This document shows, in pieces, positions 9,248 to 20,008 of a DNA stretch of 64,000 nt (position 1 is its first letter; each line of letters opens with the position of its first letter). This DNA comes from Pantanalinema sp. GBBB05 (GTDB lineage: Bacteria > Cyanobacteriota > Cyanobacteriia > Leptolyngbyales > Leptolyngbyaceae): contig VRZD01000006.1 in assembly GCA_016743235.1 (NCBI GenBank), positions 167,582-231,581 of the forward strand, given 5' to 3'. The notes below the pieces were generated by a model that was not told where the DNA came from, searched no databases, and saw only the letters and a list, made by a program, of their open reading frames with translations. The translations under genes were made by a program, and so were the position numbers.

Positions 9248-12200
9248 ATGAAACCCGCTTCTAGAATCGTGTCCGCTTCATACCGATTCTTAGTCTTCTG
9301 GCTGCTTGCCGCATCAGCCTCTCCCGCCTTTGCCCAGTCAATTACCCCTGCTCAGGATGGAACTGGCAGCACAGTGACTCGGAGTAATAATCGCTATGAC
9401 CTCTCTGGTGGACAGCGATCGGGGGATGGTACAAATTTATTTCATAGCTTCGAGCAGTTTGGACTTAATCAAGGTGAAATCGCTAATTTTCTATCAAACC
9501 CAGCCATTCAAAACATCCTAGGGCGAATTATCGGCGGTAATCCTTCAGTAATCGATGGCTTAATTCAAGTGACTGGTGGTAATAGCAATTTATTTTTAAT
9601 GAATCCAGCCGGGATTGTATTTGGAGCCAATGCCAGTTTAAATGTGCCGGCGGCGTTTACCGCTACTACAGCAAATGGAATTGGATTTGGCAATGGTTGG
9701 TTTAATGCGATCGGAGACAACAATTACCTTAATTTAATTGGCAATCCCCAAACGATCGCGTTTACCATGCGGCACCCCGGAGCAATCGTCAACAGTGGCA
9801 ATTTAGCCGTTCCAACCGGTCATCATTTAACGCTATTGGGCGGTACAGTGATCAATGCTGGACAACTGTCTGCCCCTGAAGGACAGATCACGATCGCCGC
9901 AGTCCCTGGGCAGCAACTGGTACGACTGAGCCAACCGGGAAGTGTTCTGAGTTTAGAAATTCAACCACTGTCTAGCATGATCAGCAATTCGGAAGGGAAT
10001 CTGCCATCGGATTGGACCCTTCCGATCGCTGCACTCCCGCAGTTATTAACAGGGGGTAATTTGAGTAACGCCACGGGTTTGATTCCCAACCCAGATGGTA
10101 GTGTGCAATTAACTGGTTCCACATTAAGTGTGGAATCCGGTGATGTTGTCGCTACCCAAGTCCAGGCTGGAACGGCAACCTTATTGGCTGCCAATCATTT
10201 GACGATCGTACCTTTAGGTGCAGCTAACCGAGTGACATTACAAACTACGGGGGATCTAAATCTCCAAGCGGGTAATACTCTCCGGATCAGAGATCAAGCG
10301 ACGCATCCTTTACACATCCAGGCGGGGAGAAATCTGATTGTTCAAGGGAATCAAGGCATTGATATATTTGCGTTGAATCACCCGAGTAGTGCGTTGTCAG
10401 CTGGTGGCGATCTGATTCTGCGATCGACCAATTCTGTGGGTGGTGATGCCCATTACTCTGCTGGGGGAAACTTCCGAGTAGAGCAGTTAGATGGAACCGT
10501 TGGCAACTTATTTAGTCCCTACGATCCGATTATTCTTGCCGGTGGAGATGTCACATTAGGGGATTATCAAGGCGCTTCGTTGCACATTATTGCTGGTGGG
10601 AGTGTAACACTGGGAACTGTGATCATTGATGCTCCAGATGATGTAGAGAATGCGATCGATCCAACGACCTTTCCTGATCTGGCAACCGTTCGATTATCCG
10701 ATGGCAGCAGCATCACGATCGATGGCACTGCTACCCCCACGTTAGATGTCCGAGCTGGAGTAGATTGGTCAGCCTTGGGCGGAGTCCCGGAATCTGATCC
10801 CACTGTATTTGGAGAAATTGAAGTCCAAGTGAGTTCTCCCCCTACCAGTGCCGACATCACTGTGAATGGGCAAATTCAGGCTGAGTCTGGAGTGGTGTTA
10901 CTGACCACTCAATATAATCCGAATTTAGCTCTTGCCGGTGGCACTATTTCTGCTCCGACGATCGCTACGGGAACCAGTAGTAATCTAGCGGGCGGATCAA
11001 TGACGATCGATGCTAGACAAGATACCAATTTAGGTCTACTTTCAACTGTGGCTAGTGCGCTAACCAATGATGCTGGTAATGGTGGTGATATTAAAATTCT
11101 GGCGAATGGTAATGTCAACGTTGCCGCTAGCATCTCTACCTTTAGTCAGGCGGTGGCTAATTTTCCTAGCCTGTCTGGCAACTCTGGTAATGGTGGTCAA
11201 GTGAGTATTACTGCTAGAACAGGTGATATTAATGTGGCGGGTGGAATTAACTCCAGTACGGCTGCCAATTCAGTTGGAGTAATCGGTGGGGCAGGAAGTG
11301 GTGGTGCTATTACCTTATCTGCGAAGAATGGCAGGGTACGAGCTGGTTCATTAAACACAACCACCACTGCTATCAATGGTAGCGTTGGGAATGGCGGAGC
11401 CGTCCAAGTTAATGCGGCGAATGGCATCAATGTTGTAGTAGGAGTTGACACAACGGCTGATTCTAGATTTTTTGTGGCTGGTAATGGTGGAGCGATTCGG
11501 CTCACAACCACTCAAGGCAATGTGGTCACGGGCGGCATATTTGCGAATGCTAGAAGTATGGCTGGGGCATCAACTGGTAATGCTGGTGATATTACTATTA
11601 CTACTGGAAATGGCAACATTCAGGCTGTAGCGGTACTGGCAGATGCGATCGCAGCACAGAACGGTGTGAGCGGCAATGGCGGCAATATTACCCTTGCTAC
11701 AAATCGCGGGAATATCACTGTTGCTAGTGACCTCAGAACCCTGGCTTTCTCTAGCTCTGGCGGTGGCGGAGTCGGCGGGTCTGTGACCCTCACCGCTTCG
11801 AACGACATTACGATCGGCGCCATCAATGCGTTCCCGCCAAATCCTGGGCTTCTGAATACGGATGGTTCGCTGACTGTAAATGCGGCTGGTGCGATCGATT
11901 TATCTGGTGGGATCACGATCGCTGGTGATATTCGGATTGGTAATCAAATTGCACCCAATACATTATTACTTCCTACCAGCCTTCAATCTGCTAACGGTGA
12001 CATTGAGATTAGCGTTGATAATGACTTCCAGCTTTCCAGCTTAATTGCAACGCAGGGAGGTGATTTCAGTCTCACTAGCACTGGTGATTTAGATATTACT
12101 CGTCCTGTAACAACTCAAGGGGGAAATATTACCTTACAAGGTGACTCGATCACCGCTTCTGTCCCGTTAAATTCGAGTAACTTAAATGGAAATGGCGGAA

Positions 12201-14044
12201 ATATTACCTTATTTGCTAGCGATCGCATTCAGGTTAGTATTCTCAATAGTTCGGGGGCTGGCAATGGTGGTAATATCATGATCGACCCCGATGGCGATGT
12301 GCAGATTGATTCCATCAATGCTCAAGGAGGATTGCCAAGTTTGAGCCCTGGAGTGAGTAGTGGTGGTGCAGGTGGCAATGTAGAGATTACAACTCTGAGC
12401 TTTTTCCGAGCGCTCGGTAGTTTCGTTGACCAAAATGGTGTGCGAGCTAGCCTCTCTACGGCTGGAACTAGCCAGGGAGGAGCGATCGTTATCCGGCATG
12501 GCGGTGGTGCATCTAGTACTCCATTTGTAGTGGGAGATAGTCGGCGTAACGGGACTGACGCTGCCATTACTACGGGCACCAGCAATACGATTCAACCGAC
12601 TCGATCGTTTCTCGGTACCTATCGGCAAGGAGCAACTCCTAGTGATATTCAGTTGCTGACATCCGGCGAATTTGCCGAAGCAGAACCCGAAGCAGAACCT
12701 TGTACAGTGAATGATTGTACTGAGTTAGCGGATGATTTAGAGCCAGCTGAGTTTGCTACTGATTTGCCCTTTGATTCAGGAGGCTTGGAACTTCCCAGCT
12801 TCGAGTTAGAAGCTGCGAAAAATCGGCTATTCGAAATTCAACAGGCAACTGGGATTAAGCCAGCTCTTGTGTATGCCCAGTTTGTTCCCACTACGGTAGC
12901 CACTGACCTTGCAGGCTATGAACGATCGACCACCCAAGAATTTGAGCAGCATTTACAGCGATCGACGGCAAGTAGCCCAGTCAATTTGACGATTGAGCCA
13001 TCTCCAGATGACCAGCTGGAAATTGTTGTGGTTATGTCAGAAGGTCGCCCGGTTCGCCACCGGTTGCCTGAAGCTACTAGAGCCAAGGTGTTGCAGGTGG
13101 CGGAGGAATTTCGTGATCGGGTGGCAAATCCCCGAGAACGGCAACGCCATCGTTATTTTGCGGCTGCCCAACAGTTGTATCAGTGGCTGATTGCCCCAAT
13201 TCAAGCCGAACTACAAGCGCAAAACATTCAGAATCTTGCCTTTATTTTGGACAGTGGGCTACGAATTATTCCGATCGCGGCTCTCCATAACGGTAACCAG
13301 TTTTTAGTGGAGCAGTATAGCTTGGGACTGATGCCAAGCTTTACCTTGACCGATACCCGCTATGCTGACCTTCGTCACCTGAAAGTTTTGGTAGCCGGAG
13401 CCTCCCAGTTTGCCGACCTGCCTCCCTTACCAGCCGTTTCTAGTGAAATTGCTGCGATTACCCAAACAGGTTGGCAAGGTGAAGTGTTATTTGATACTAA
13501 ATTTACCTTGCAAAATTTGAAATCAGAACGCCAACGACAGCCTTTTGGCATTATTCATCTAGCCACTCACGGCGAATTTAACTCGGGTAATTTAAACAAC
13601 TCTTTTATTCAACTCTGGGATACCAAACTGCGATTGAATCAAGTTCGCCAATTGGGCTGGAATAATCCACCTGTAGAACTGTTGGTTTTAAGTGCCTGTG
13701 ACACGGCGACTGGCGATGAAACGATCGAACTAGGATTTGCAGGGATTGCTGCTCAAGCGGGTGCTAAATCTACCTTAGCTAGCATTTGGCTAGTCAGTGA
13801 TGCTGGCACCTTAGGACTGATGGCAGAGTTCTACCACCAATTGCAGACTGTGCCAATCCGAGCACAGGCACTACAGCAAGCTCAAATTGCCATGCTCCGA
13901 GGACAAGTGAAGTTAGTCGGTGGACAATTACAGTGGATAGGTGGAACAGTTGATCTGCCGTCTAATCTACAAACCCTGCCGGATCAAACTTTTACCCATC
14001 CTTACTACTGGTCCGGATTCACGATGATTGGTAGTCCCTGGTAG
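9248..14044 (+). CDS. Secreted TPS (haemagglutinin-type) beta-helix protein with C-terminal CHAT peptidase
   Basis: 1598 residues. A signal peptide (cleavage near AFA/QS, residue 29) precedes a two-partner-secretion domain (about 30-250; [18 protein letters not shown] is diagnostic). A long beta-helix follows; residues about 608-1040 carry imperfect 30-45-residue repeats opening with GNGG or GSGG. An acidic linker with a Cys pair (about 1152-1157) leads to a CHAT domain (about 1270-1598) with catalytic dyad His1441 (HLATHGEF) and Cys1484 (LSACDTATG), both confirmed from codons. CHAT peptidases are caspase-like; TPS domains are exported through an Omp85-type TpsB pore. No TpsB gene lies in this window. 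The architecture predicts a surface-displayed or released caspase-like enzyme; substrate unknown. There is no clear ribosome binding site before the ATG. Confidence 0.92.
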   Translation: MKPASRIVSASYRFLVFWLLAASASPAFAQSITPAQDGTGSTVTRSNNRYDLSGGQRSGDGTNLFHSFEQFGLNQGEIANFLSNPAIQNILGRIIGGNPSVIDGLIQVTGGNSNLFLMNPAGIVFGANASLNVPAAFTATTANGIGFGNGWFNAIGDNNYLNLIGNPQTIAFTMRHPGAIVNSGNLAVPTGHHLTLLGGTVINAGQLSAPEGQITIAAVPGQQLVRLSQPGSVLSLEIQPLSSMISNSEGNLPSDWTLPIAALPQLLTGGNLSNATGLIPNPDGSVQLTGSTLSVESGDVVATQVQAGTATLLAANHLTIVPLGAANRVTLQTTGDLNLQAGNTLRIRDQATHPLHIQAGRNLIVQGNQGIDIFALNHPSSALSAGGDLILRSTNSVGGDAHYSAGGNFRVEQLDGTVGNLFSPYDPIILAGGDVTLGDYQGASLHIIAGGSVTLGTVIIDAPDDVENAIDPTTFPDLATVRLSDGSSITIDGTATPTLDVRAGVDWSALGGVPESDPTVFGEIEVQVSSPPTSADITVNGQIQAESGVVLLTTQYNPNLALAGGTISAPTIATGTSSNLAGGSMTIDARQDTNLGLLSTVASALTNDAGNGGDIKILANGNVNVAASISTFSQAVANFPSLSGNSGNGGQVSITARTGDINVAGGINSSTAANSVGVIGGAGSGGAITLSAKNGRVRAGSLNTTTTAINGSVGNGGAVQVNAANGINVVVGVDTTADSRFFVAGNGGAIRLTTTQGNVVTGGIFANARSMAGASTGNAGDITITTGNGNIQAVAVLADAIAAQNGVSGNGGNITLATNRGNITVASDLRTLAFSSSGGGGVGGSVTLTASNDITIGAINAFPPNPGLLNTDGSLTVNAAGAIDLSGGITIAGDIRIGNQIAPNTLLLPTSLQSANGDIEISVDNDFQLSSLIATQGGDFSLTSTGDLDITRPVTTQGGNITLQGDSITASVPLNSSNLNGNGGNITLFASDRIQVSILNSSGAGNGGNIMIDPDGDVQIDSINAQGGLPSLSPGVSSGGAGGNVEITTLSFFRALGSFVDQNGVRASLSTAGTSQGGAIVIRHGGGASSTPFVVGDSRRNGTDAAITTGTSNTIQPTRSFLGTYRQGATPSDIQLLTSGEFAEAEPEAEPCTVNDCTELADDLEPAEFATDLPFDSGGLELPSFELEAAKNRLFEIQQATGIKPALVYAQFVPTTVATDLAGYERSTTQEFEQHLQRSTASSPVNLTIEPSPDDQLEIVVVMSEGRPVRHRLPEATRAKVLQVAEEFRDRVANPRERQRHRYFAAAQQLYQWLIAPIQAELQAQNIQNLAFILDSGLRIIPIAALHNGNQFLVEQYSLGLMPSFTLTDTRYADLRHLKVLVAGASQFADLPPLPAVSSEIAAITQTGWQGEVLFDTKFTLQNLKSERQRQPFGIIHLATHGEFNSGNLNNSFIQLWDTKLRLNQVRQLGWNNPPVELLVLSACDTATGDETIELGFAGIAAQAGAKSTLASIWLVSDAGTLGLMAEFYHQLQTVPIRAQALQQAQIAMLRGQVKLVGGQLQWIGGTVDLPSNLQTLPDQTFTHPYYWSGFTMIGSPW

Positions 14045-14146
14045 TCTACCCGACGATTTATTCCAATTGCTAGGTTGCCTGACTGCCCTTAGGTCTTTAT
14101 ACTTTTGTGAAGTTAGGGCAAATTATCCAGTGAATGAGGAGTAAGG

Positions 14147-15622
14147 ATGTATATCGTACAAATTGCCTCTGAGTGTGCCCCAGTCATCAAAGCGGGAGGC
14201 TTGGGCGATGTCGTATACGGACTTACCCGGGAGTTAGAACTGCGCGGGCATACCGTGGAGATCATTCTTCCTAAGTACGATTGCATGCGATACGACCATA
14301 TTTGGGGGCTGCATGAAGCCTACCAAGACCTGTGGGTACCCTGGTATGGCGGCGCGATCCACTGTACGGTTTACTGCGGTTGGGTACATGGGCGACTGTG
14401 CTTCTTCATCGATCCTCATTCCGACGATCTATTTTTTAACCGGGGTCACTACTACGGTTCTAAAGACGACAACATGCGGTTTGCCTTCTTCAGTAAGGCC
14501 GCGATGGAGTTTTTGCAGCGTACCAATAAGCGTCCTGATGTCCTACATTGCCACGATTGGCAAACGGGCTTAGTGCCAGTCCTGCTCTATGAGATTTACA
14601 AATGGCATGGCATGGACAAGCAGCGGGTGTGTTATACCATCCATAACTTCAAACATCAGGGGATCGCGGGTGCCGACGTGTTATGGGCCACTGGGCTGAA
14701 CCGAGAATCCCATTATTTTGACTTCAGCCGCCTGCAAGATAACTTCAATCCCTTTGCCCTGAATCTGATGAAGGGTGGGATTGTCTACTCGAACTTTGTC
14801 ACTACCGTTTCACCTCATCATGCCTGGGAAGCGCATCACGGTGAGTTTGGCTATGGGTTGGGACATACTCTGCACATGCATGAGCATAAGTTTGGTGGTG
14901 TATTAAATGGGATTGATTATGATGTCTGGAATCCCGAGATCGATCGCTACACACCCGATCACTTCTCGGCAACTGACCTGACGGGCAAAGCCCACAATAA
15001 AAAAGCCCTGCGGGAACGGTTATGGTTAAGCCATGAAGACAAGCCGTTAATTGCCTATATCGGACGCTTAGATGATCAAAAAGGGATGCATTTAGTGCAT
15101 CATGCGATTTACTATGCCCTGCACCGGAATGCTCAGTTTGTGCTTCTGGGAGCGGCGACCGAACCGGGGATCAATGATTGGTTCTGGCATGAGAAGCAAT
15201 TTCTTAACAATAATCCTAACGTTCATATTGAACTTGGGTTTAACGAAGAACTCTCGCACTTGATCTATGCTGGCGCTGACATGATTGTTGTGCCCAGTAA
15301 TTATGAACCCTGCGGTCTAACTCAAATGATTGGCTTGCGGTATGGCACCGTGCCGATCGTCCGAGGAGTGGGAGGCTTAGTCAATACGGTCTTCGATCGG
15401 GATTACGATGAAGCTCATCCACCGGAGGAACGGAATGGTTATGTGTTCCATCAAACCGATAATCAAGCTCTGGAATCAGCGATGGATCGGGCGATCGGCT
15501 TATGGGAATACTACCCCAATGAGTTTGAAAAGCTGGTGGTACAAGGGATGAACTACGATTATTCCTGGAAATATCCGGGACAGGATTACCTGGCGATCTA
15601 CGAATTTATCCGCCATAAGTAA
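14147..15622 (+). CDS. glgA: Glycogen synthase (GlgA2-type), GT5 family
   Basis: 491 residues, full length. It transfers glucose from ADP-glucose to the non-reducing end of alpha-1,4-glucan. The ADP-glucose loop KAGGLGDV begins at Lys15; the C-terminal nucleotide-binding half includes IGRLDDQKGMH and the catalytic stretch VPSNYEPCGLTQ. The sequence start MYIVQIASECAPV and the VHGRLCFFIDP segment match the second cyanobacterial glycogen synthase isoform rather than the first, as far as I recall the two. A GAGGAG/AAGG ribosome binding site lies directly upstream of the ATG. It is convergent with the phosphoglucomutase gene at 15797, which supplies the glucose-1-phosphate branch of the same pathway. 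Confidence 0.95.
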   Translation: MYIVQIASECAPVIKAGGLGDVVYGLTRELELRGHTVEIILPKYDCMRYDHIWGLHEAYQDLWVPWYGGAIHCTVYCGWVHGRLCFFIDPHSDDLFFNRGHYYGSKDDNMRFAFFSKAAMEFLQRTNKRPDVLHCHDWQTGLVPVLLYEIYKWHGMDKQRVCYTIHNFKHQGIAGADVLWATGLNRESHYFDFSRLQDNFNPFALNLMKGGIVYSNFVTTVSPHHAWEAHHGEFGYGLGHTLHMHEHKFGGVLNGIDYDVWNPEIDRYTPDHFSATDLTGKAHNKKALRERLWLSHEDKPLIAYIGRLDDQKGMHLVHHAIYYALHRNAQFVLLGAATEPGINDWFWHEKQFLNNNPNVHIELGFNEELSHLIYAGADMIVVPSNYEPCGLTQMIGLRYGTVPIVRGVGGLVNTVFDRDYDEAHPPEERNGYVFHQTDNQALESAMDRAIGLWEYYPNEFEKLVVQGMNYDYSWKYPGQDYLAIYEFIRHK

Positions 15623-15634
15623 TCTCAAATAAAA

Positions 15635-15662
15635 TCCCCCAGAAGTCCAAAATTCTGGGGGA
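15635..15662 (+). terminator. Terminator hairpin after glgA
   Basis: Perfect ten-base arms TCCCCCAGAA (15635-15644) and TTCTGGGGGA (15653-15662) around an eight-base loop, starting 13 bases after the glgA stop. It is GC-rich at the base and A-rich upstream (AAATAAAA). No T run follows on the plus strand, but the A run gives a T run for transcripts coming from the opposite side. Confidence 0.6.
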
Positions 15663-15741
15663 ACAACAGATGGCGTAACGAAACCGTGTTTAAGGGTCAC
15701 TGATTCAGCGTGATTTTAATCCGCTATTGACTCATACCGTT

Positions 15742-15771
15742 GGGTAATTGGCGTTATGCAGACAATTACCC
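15742..15771 (-). terminator. Hairpin downstream of the pgm stop
   Basis: Nine-base perfect arms GGGTAATTG (15742-15750) and CAATTACCC (15763-15771) with a 12-base loop, located just beyond the 3' end of the minus-strand phosphoglucomutase gene. No T run follows in the pgm direction; a role as terminator or mRNA 3' stabiliser is inferred from position. Confidence 0.45.
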
Positions 15772-15796
15772 CATCTATCCCCAAAAGTTTTAACCG

Positions 15797-17452
15797 TTAA
15801 CCGATGATCTGTTGGGCTTCGCTGAGAATCTGCTCCAGGTGCGCTTCGCTCTTAAAGCTTTCAGCGTAAACTTTACAGACATTCTCAGTTCCCGATGGTC
15901 GGGCAGCAAACCAGCCATTCTCAGTCGTGACTTTCATGCCCCCGATCGCGGCTCCATTGCCAGGCGCTTTAGTCAGGGTGGCTGTAATGGAATCACCAGC
16001 CAGGGTAGCCACCTTCATATCTTCGGGTGACAGTTTGCTGAGCCGAGCTTTTTGTTCTGGAGTGGCGGGAGAATCAATCCGCTTGTAGAAGGGTTTACCC
16101 AGGCGATCGGTGAGGTCTTGATAGTGTTGACCGGGATCTTTGCCTGTTTTAGCGGTAATTTCAGCCGCTAGCAGATCCAGAATGATGCCGTCTTTGTCAG
16201 TTGTCCAGACGCTACCATCCTTGCGCAAGAAGGAGGCTCCGGCACTTTCTTCGCCACCAAACCCAAAGGAACCATCTAGCAGTCCGGCAACGAACCACTT
16301 AAAGCCAACCGGGACTTCACAGACATTGCGACCGATTTCCTTGCCGACTCGATCGATCATGCTGCTGCTGACCAGGGTTTTACCGATCGCGCTGGAGCCA
16401 GGCCAACCTGTCCGATTGGTAAACAAATACCAAATCGCGACAGACAGGAAGTGGTTGGGATTCATCAACCCGACGCTAGGAGTGACAATCCCATGACGAT
16501 CGGAGTCGGTGTCGTTGCCAAAGGCGATATCGTAGTCATCCTTGAACTTGACCAAACCCGCCATCGCATAGGGCGAAGAACAATCCATGCGGATCTTGCC
16601 ATCCCAATCGACACTCATGAAGCGGAAGGTGGGATCTACAGCCTGGTTAATCACGGTGATATTTAAGCTGTAGTGATCGGCGATCGGTTGCCAGTAAGCG
16701 ATATTAGAACCACCCAGGGGATCGGCGCCAATCCGAATTCCGGAGGCTCGAATGGCTTCTATGTCAATGATGGTTTCCAGATCGTTGACGTAGGGCGTAA
16801 TGAAATCAAATGGATGGGTGGTGGAGGCTTTAGCGGCAGTTTCGTAAGCGATCCGCTTCACCTCGCGGTTGCCATTAGCGAGTAGCTGATTCGCCCGATC
16901 CTGAATCCATTTGGTGGCATCGGGTTCGGCAGGTCCACCGGACGGCGGATTGTACTTAAACCCACCATCGGCAGGGGGATTGTGGGAGGGCGTGATGATA
17001 ATGCCATCCGCTAACCCACTGGTTCGACCTCGGTTATACGCCAAAATGGCATGGGAAACGGCAGGAGTGGGAGTGTATTGGGCAGCACCTGATCCAGCGG
17101 CAATATAAACATCCACTCCATTCGCGGCTAACACTTCCAAAGCCGACTTTTGGGCAGGTTCAGACAGCAGGTGGGTATCCATGCCCATATACAACGGTCC
17201 GTTAATCCCCTGACTTTGGCGATATTCCACTACCGCTTGGGATACGGCGAGAATATGATCTTCATTAAAGGTGCCCGTTGCCGAGGAACCTCGGTGTCCT
17301 GATGTGCCGAAGCTAACTCGTTGTAGCGGATTCTCCGGGTCAGGATGGACCGTGTAGTACTGGTCTAATAACTGATCGACATTAATCAAAATTTCAGCCG
17401 GGGCGGGTTTTCCAGCCAGGGGGCTAATCGTTTCATCCGCTGTTGTTTGCAT
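15797..17452 (-). CDS. pgm: Phosphoglucomutase, E. coli Pgm type
   Basis: 551 residues, close to the 546 of E. coli Pgm. It interconverts glucose-1-phosphate and glucose-6-phosphate. The alpha-phosphohexomutase landmarks are intact: catalytic phosphoserine Ser156 in [10 protein letters not shown], metal-binding loop [10 protein letters not shown] with Asp314/316/318, sugar-binding GEESAG at 400-405, and the phosphate-binding ARPSGTENV near the C-terminus. It is the first of two phosphoglucomutases in the window; the other (26100-27734) belongs to the eukaryotic PGM1-like branch. Convergent with glgA. Confidence 0.95.
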   Translation of the reverse strand: MQTTADETISPLAGKPAPAEILINVDQLLDQYYTVHPDPENPLQRVSFGTSGHRGSSATGTFNEDHILAVSQAVVEYRQSQGINGPLYMGMDTHLLSEPAQKSALEVLAANGVDVYIAAGSGAAQYTPTPAVSHAILAYNRGRTSGLADGIIITPSHNPPADGGFKYNPPSGGPAEPDATKWIQDRANQLLANGNREVKRIAYETAAKASTTHPFDFITPYVNDLETIIDIEAIRASGIRIGADPLGGSNIAYWQPIADHYSLNITVINQAVDPTFRFMSVDWDGKIRMDCSSPYAMAGLVKFKDDYDIAFGNDTDSDRHGIVTPSVGLMNPNHFLSVAIWYLFTNRTGWPGSSAIGKTLVSSSMIDRVGKEIGRNVCEVPVGFKWFVAGLLDGSFGFGGEESAGASFLRKDGSVWTTDKDGIILDLLAAEITAKTGKDPGQHYQDLTDRLGKPFYKRIDSPATPEQKARLSKLSPEDMKVATLAGDSITATLTKAPGNGAAIGGMKVTTENGWFAARPSGTENVCKVYAESFKSEAHLEQILSEAQQIIG

Positions 17453-17527
17453 CTCGCTTCTCCAAATCCCGTCATCATTTGGCTACGTTCAGAATACCGT
17501 AAAATTTTGTTACATGCACCGAACTGA

Positions 17528-17600
17528 GGGAAGATGGGGGAGGTGGGGAGATGGCAGCGATCGGGAAGATGGGAAGGATGGAGGAGGTGGGGAGGATGAA
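17528..17600 (+). repeat. G-rich purine tract, imperfect GGGGAGRTGG repeats
   Basis: The region between the divergent pgm and phosphatase genes holds a purine run with many GGGG/GGGAGG blocks separated by T or AT (for example GGGGGAGGTGGGGAGATGG). It is low-complexity, with several G runs that could form a G-quadruplex. It is absent from both coding sequences and could affect the promoters on either side. Confidence 0.6.
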
Positions 17601-17652
17601 ATGTTGGATACGATCGAATGCACACGCTGATTAAAATTGGAACTGATACTCA

Positions 17653-18273
17653 ATGACTGATAGGCAGGCGATCGAGCCACAGATTGATCGACGACCAATA
17701 ATTACTTCTGAGAGCGATCCAATTCGGGTCGATTTTCTACCCCATGAATTGACCGGATTACCAGGGCGTTTAGGGATGACGATCGCCCCAGGAAAACGCA
17801 ATATTGGGATGCATGCAATTTGGGAACGCGATCTAGAGCAAGATCTGACCCATTTACGGCATCACTATCGGGTCGAGAAGTTAGTCACGTTGCTGGAAAC
17901 CCCAGAATTTGCGGCGTTACAGATTCCAAATTTGCTAATTCAAGTGCAAGCGCATGGGATGCGATCGCAGCAATTCCCAATTCGTGATTTTGGCACTCCC
18001 ACATCAATGGAGAGTTTGCTGGAATTAGTGGAGTCGATTTTGGAGGATGTGGCTCAGGGGCAAACGGTGGTGATTCACTGTAAAGCTGGTTTAGGGCGAA
18101 CGGGCTTGGTTACAGCCGCTTGTCTGGTAGCGTTGGGCTATTCACCGGAAGAGGCTTTCGCGTTGGTGCGACAGTCACGCCCTGGTAGCATCGAAACTCC
18201 AGAGCAGGAAACCTATGCGGAGGCATTTGCGAAAGCTTGGCAGGCGAGAGACACTAGAGATCGGGGGGCATGA
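17653..18273 (+). CDS. Cysteine-dependent protein phosphatase, CDKN3/dual-specificity-like
   Basis: 206 residues. The P-loop IHCKAGLGRTG carries Cys143 and Arg149 of the HCX5R signature, and Asp112 (PIRDFGTPT) sits where the general acid is expected. The loop is followed by a helix (TAACLVALGYSPEEAFALVR) and the QSRPGSIETPEQ segment, typical of the KAP/CDKN3-like branch found in many cyanobacteria. Expected to remove phosphate from Tyr or Ser/Thr residues; it is soluble and has no other domain. It is followed at 24 bp by a gene for an exported protein, so the two may be co-transcribed. Substrate unknown. Confidence 0.88.
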   Translation: MTDRQAIEPQIDRRPIITSESDPIRVDFLPHELTGLPGRLGMTIAPGKRNIGMHAIWERDLEQDLTHLRHHYRVEKLVTLLETPEFAALQIPNLLIQVQAHGMRSQQFPIRDFGTPTSMESLLELVESILEDVAQGQTVVIHCKAGLGRTGLVTAACLVALGYSPEEAFALVRQSRPGSIETPEQETYAEAFAKAWQARDTRDRGA

Positions 18274-18296
18274 TTTAGGCAATTAAGGAGGGCACG

Positions 18297-19049
18297 ATGA
18301 AACGCATCAATCGGTGTCATTGGTTAATCCCAGTTTTGAGTGGGGTTGTCGTTGGTTTGGGTATCAGCATTCCAGCCAGCGCCACAGTTCATCAATCGGC
18401 TGGCATGCCGGCAAATCTGCGATCGACGCTACAACGCTACAACATTCGGTCGATCGACTATCAGCGGTTAGAACATGTAGTGGCTCAATTTGGTCGAGGT
18501 CTGCCCGATTTCTTTGAACAAGGCGATCGCCAGTTTGAGCGAGAAGTCGATCGGTTAAATCAACCCCAAGCTGACCCCAATCTCACCATTCAGAGTACAG
18601 GGGCTCAATGGCGACCGATCGTGTCTCAAGCGGGTAAGTTTTCGATCTGGTTGCCTCCGGGGGTGATGAGTGAAGAGACGAAAACGTTCGCGATCGCGGC
18701 TCAATCTGTCACCTTTAATGTTGTTGCTAGCCAAGCTGAAGGTGCTCGGTTTGTGGCGGCCTATGCTGATCTTCCGACTAACCAAACGTTGAATGATCAA
18801 GCCGTATTTGCCGCGATCCGAGACGGAGTGATTGCTCAAACCCAGTTCAAAGTTGTGAGTGAAAACCCAATTACTTTTGGACAGTGGACAGGGCAGGAAT
18901 GGCAAATGAGCCAAGGGAATGAAACGATTACCTATCGGGTCTATCGCGTTCAGCAACGGGTCTATCTATTAGCCGCGAAGCAACCAGGAACAGGCACGAA
19001 CCAGTCCAACTCAATAGATACATTTTTCCGATCGTTTAAGTTGCTGTAA
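18297..19049 (+). CDS. Exported protein of unknown function
   Basis: 250 residues with a clear signal peptide (hydrophobic 9-24, likely cleavage after ASA, residue 29). A perfect AAGGAGG ribosome binding site lies 5 bases before the ATG. The mature part has an alpha-helical N-terminal half and, from about 100, a region beginning QAGKFSIWLPPGVMSEE and ending with VQQRVYLLAAKQPG...FFRSFKLL. That pattern (a beta-rich fold ending in an F-x-S-F strand) recurs in cyanobacterial secreted proteins I cannot name. No catalytic motif is visible. Likely periplasmic or outer surface. Possibly in an operon with the phosphatase gene upstream. Confidence 0.8.
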   Translation: MKRINRCHWLIPVLSGVVVGLGISIPASATVHQSAGMPANLRSTLQRYNIRSIDYQRLEHVVAQFGRGLPDFFEQGDRQFEREVDRLNQPQADPNLTIQSTGAQWRPIVSQAGKFSIWLPPGVMSEETKTFAIAAQSVTFNVVASQAEGARFVAAYADLPTNQTLNDQAVFAAIRDGVIAQTQFKVVSENPITFGQWTGQEWQMSQGNETITYRVYRVQQRVYLLAAKQPGTGTNQSNSIDTFFRSFKLL

Positions 19050-19105
19050 TGGCAATTTCCGCGATCGCTAGGACATCAATCAGTGATGTTTGAAACAGTG
19101 AAGTT

Positions 19106-19891
19106 ATGAAAGATCCCAAGACCGTTCAATGGTTGGTAGTTGGTGCTGTCGGGCTTGGGATTACCTTGCTGTGGGGTTGTCAAAACACTGAGCGACAAGA
19201 CTTACCTACAAGTTACACAACCCCAGTATCACTCCAACCTAAAAAAACAATATTGACTTATGGAGACTATCTAAAACAGTATCCTCGCAATGCTCCAGTT
19301 GAAGATGTTATGGAATACGTGCTGCGGTATGGAAGTCCCGATTTCGGCAGTTTACGGGATTCGGTTCTCAAAGAAAAATCTAAGTTTCGTCGGATGGTAT
19401 CTGCCTGTTTAACTCTTCCAAAATCCGAAAACGGTAAAATCGTTGTCTCTAATTACCCAATGCCTAAGGATGGTAAAGTAGATTTTCTTGATTTTGGATT
19501 TATGCCACCTATTCAAGTGGAGCCGGGTGTATACCTGCTTCGGCTACGTTGTGGTCGTGGAATTATTATTAATAGCTATAGCCTTTTTACCTACTCTGAA
19601 CAAGAAGGGATAAATGTCGATGCATTAAAACCTTCTGTTGGAGCTATTAGTAAATCTGGAGAATTTTATACCTATGAAACTACCGAAATGCTAATAGATG
19701 GTTTTTCTTATGATGCTAATACTCGAAAACTCCAGATAAGCTTACCTTGCAATGCTTCTGCTGGAACTATTAATTCCCAAACTATTTATAAATATGAGAA
19801 CAAGAACTTGAGCTTAGTAGAATATTGGCAAGATAATCCAAAGAACAACAGATGTATTCAGAAGCCTCATTTACGCCAGTTTTACCCATAG
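19106..19891 (+). CDS. Putative lipoprotein of unknown function
   Basis: 261 residues. The N-terminus has two basic residues, a hydrophobic stretch (9-22) and LLWGC with Cys25, which could be lipidated, though Trp at -2 is unusual for a lipobox. The rest is beta-rich and polar, with Cys at 25, about 97, 149, 212 and 252. I recognise no family. Codon use is AT-richer than in the gene before it. It lies 57 bp after the exported-protein gene on the same strand, so it may belong to the same unit. Confidence 0.7.
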   Translation: MKDPKTVQWLVVGAVGLGITLLWGCQNTERQDLPTSYTTPVSLQPKKTILTYGDYLKQYPRNAPVEDVMEYVLRYGSPDFGSLRDSVLKEKSKFRRMVSACLTLPKSENGKIVVSNYPMPKDGKVDFLDFGFMPPIQVEPGVYLLRLRCGRGIIINSYSLFTYSEQEGINVDALKPSVGAISKSGEFYTYETTEMLIDGFSYDANTRKLQISLPCNASAGTINSQTIYKYENKNLSLVEYWQDNPKNNRCIQKPHLRQFYP

Positions 19892-20008
19892 TACGATCGC
19901 CTTGTTTGAATTGCAGGGTATTGGCTGAATCAGCGGTTTGAGATTTTTAAGAATAATTTGAATCAAAAATCTCTTCGATCGTTTAATTGCTACACCCCCT
20001 GGAGCTGA

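Noticed and set aside
12209..12628. Open frames of 87-139 codons opposite the TPS-CHAT gene
   Set aside because: They lie entirely within the repetitive coding region on the opposite strand, have low-complexity sequence and no ribosome binding site. The GNGG repeat composition explains them.
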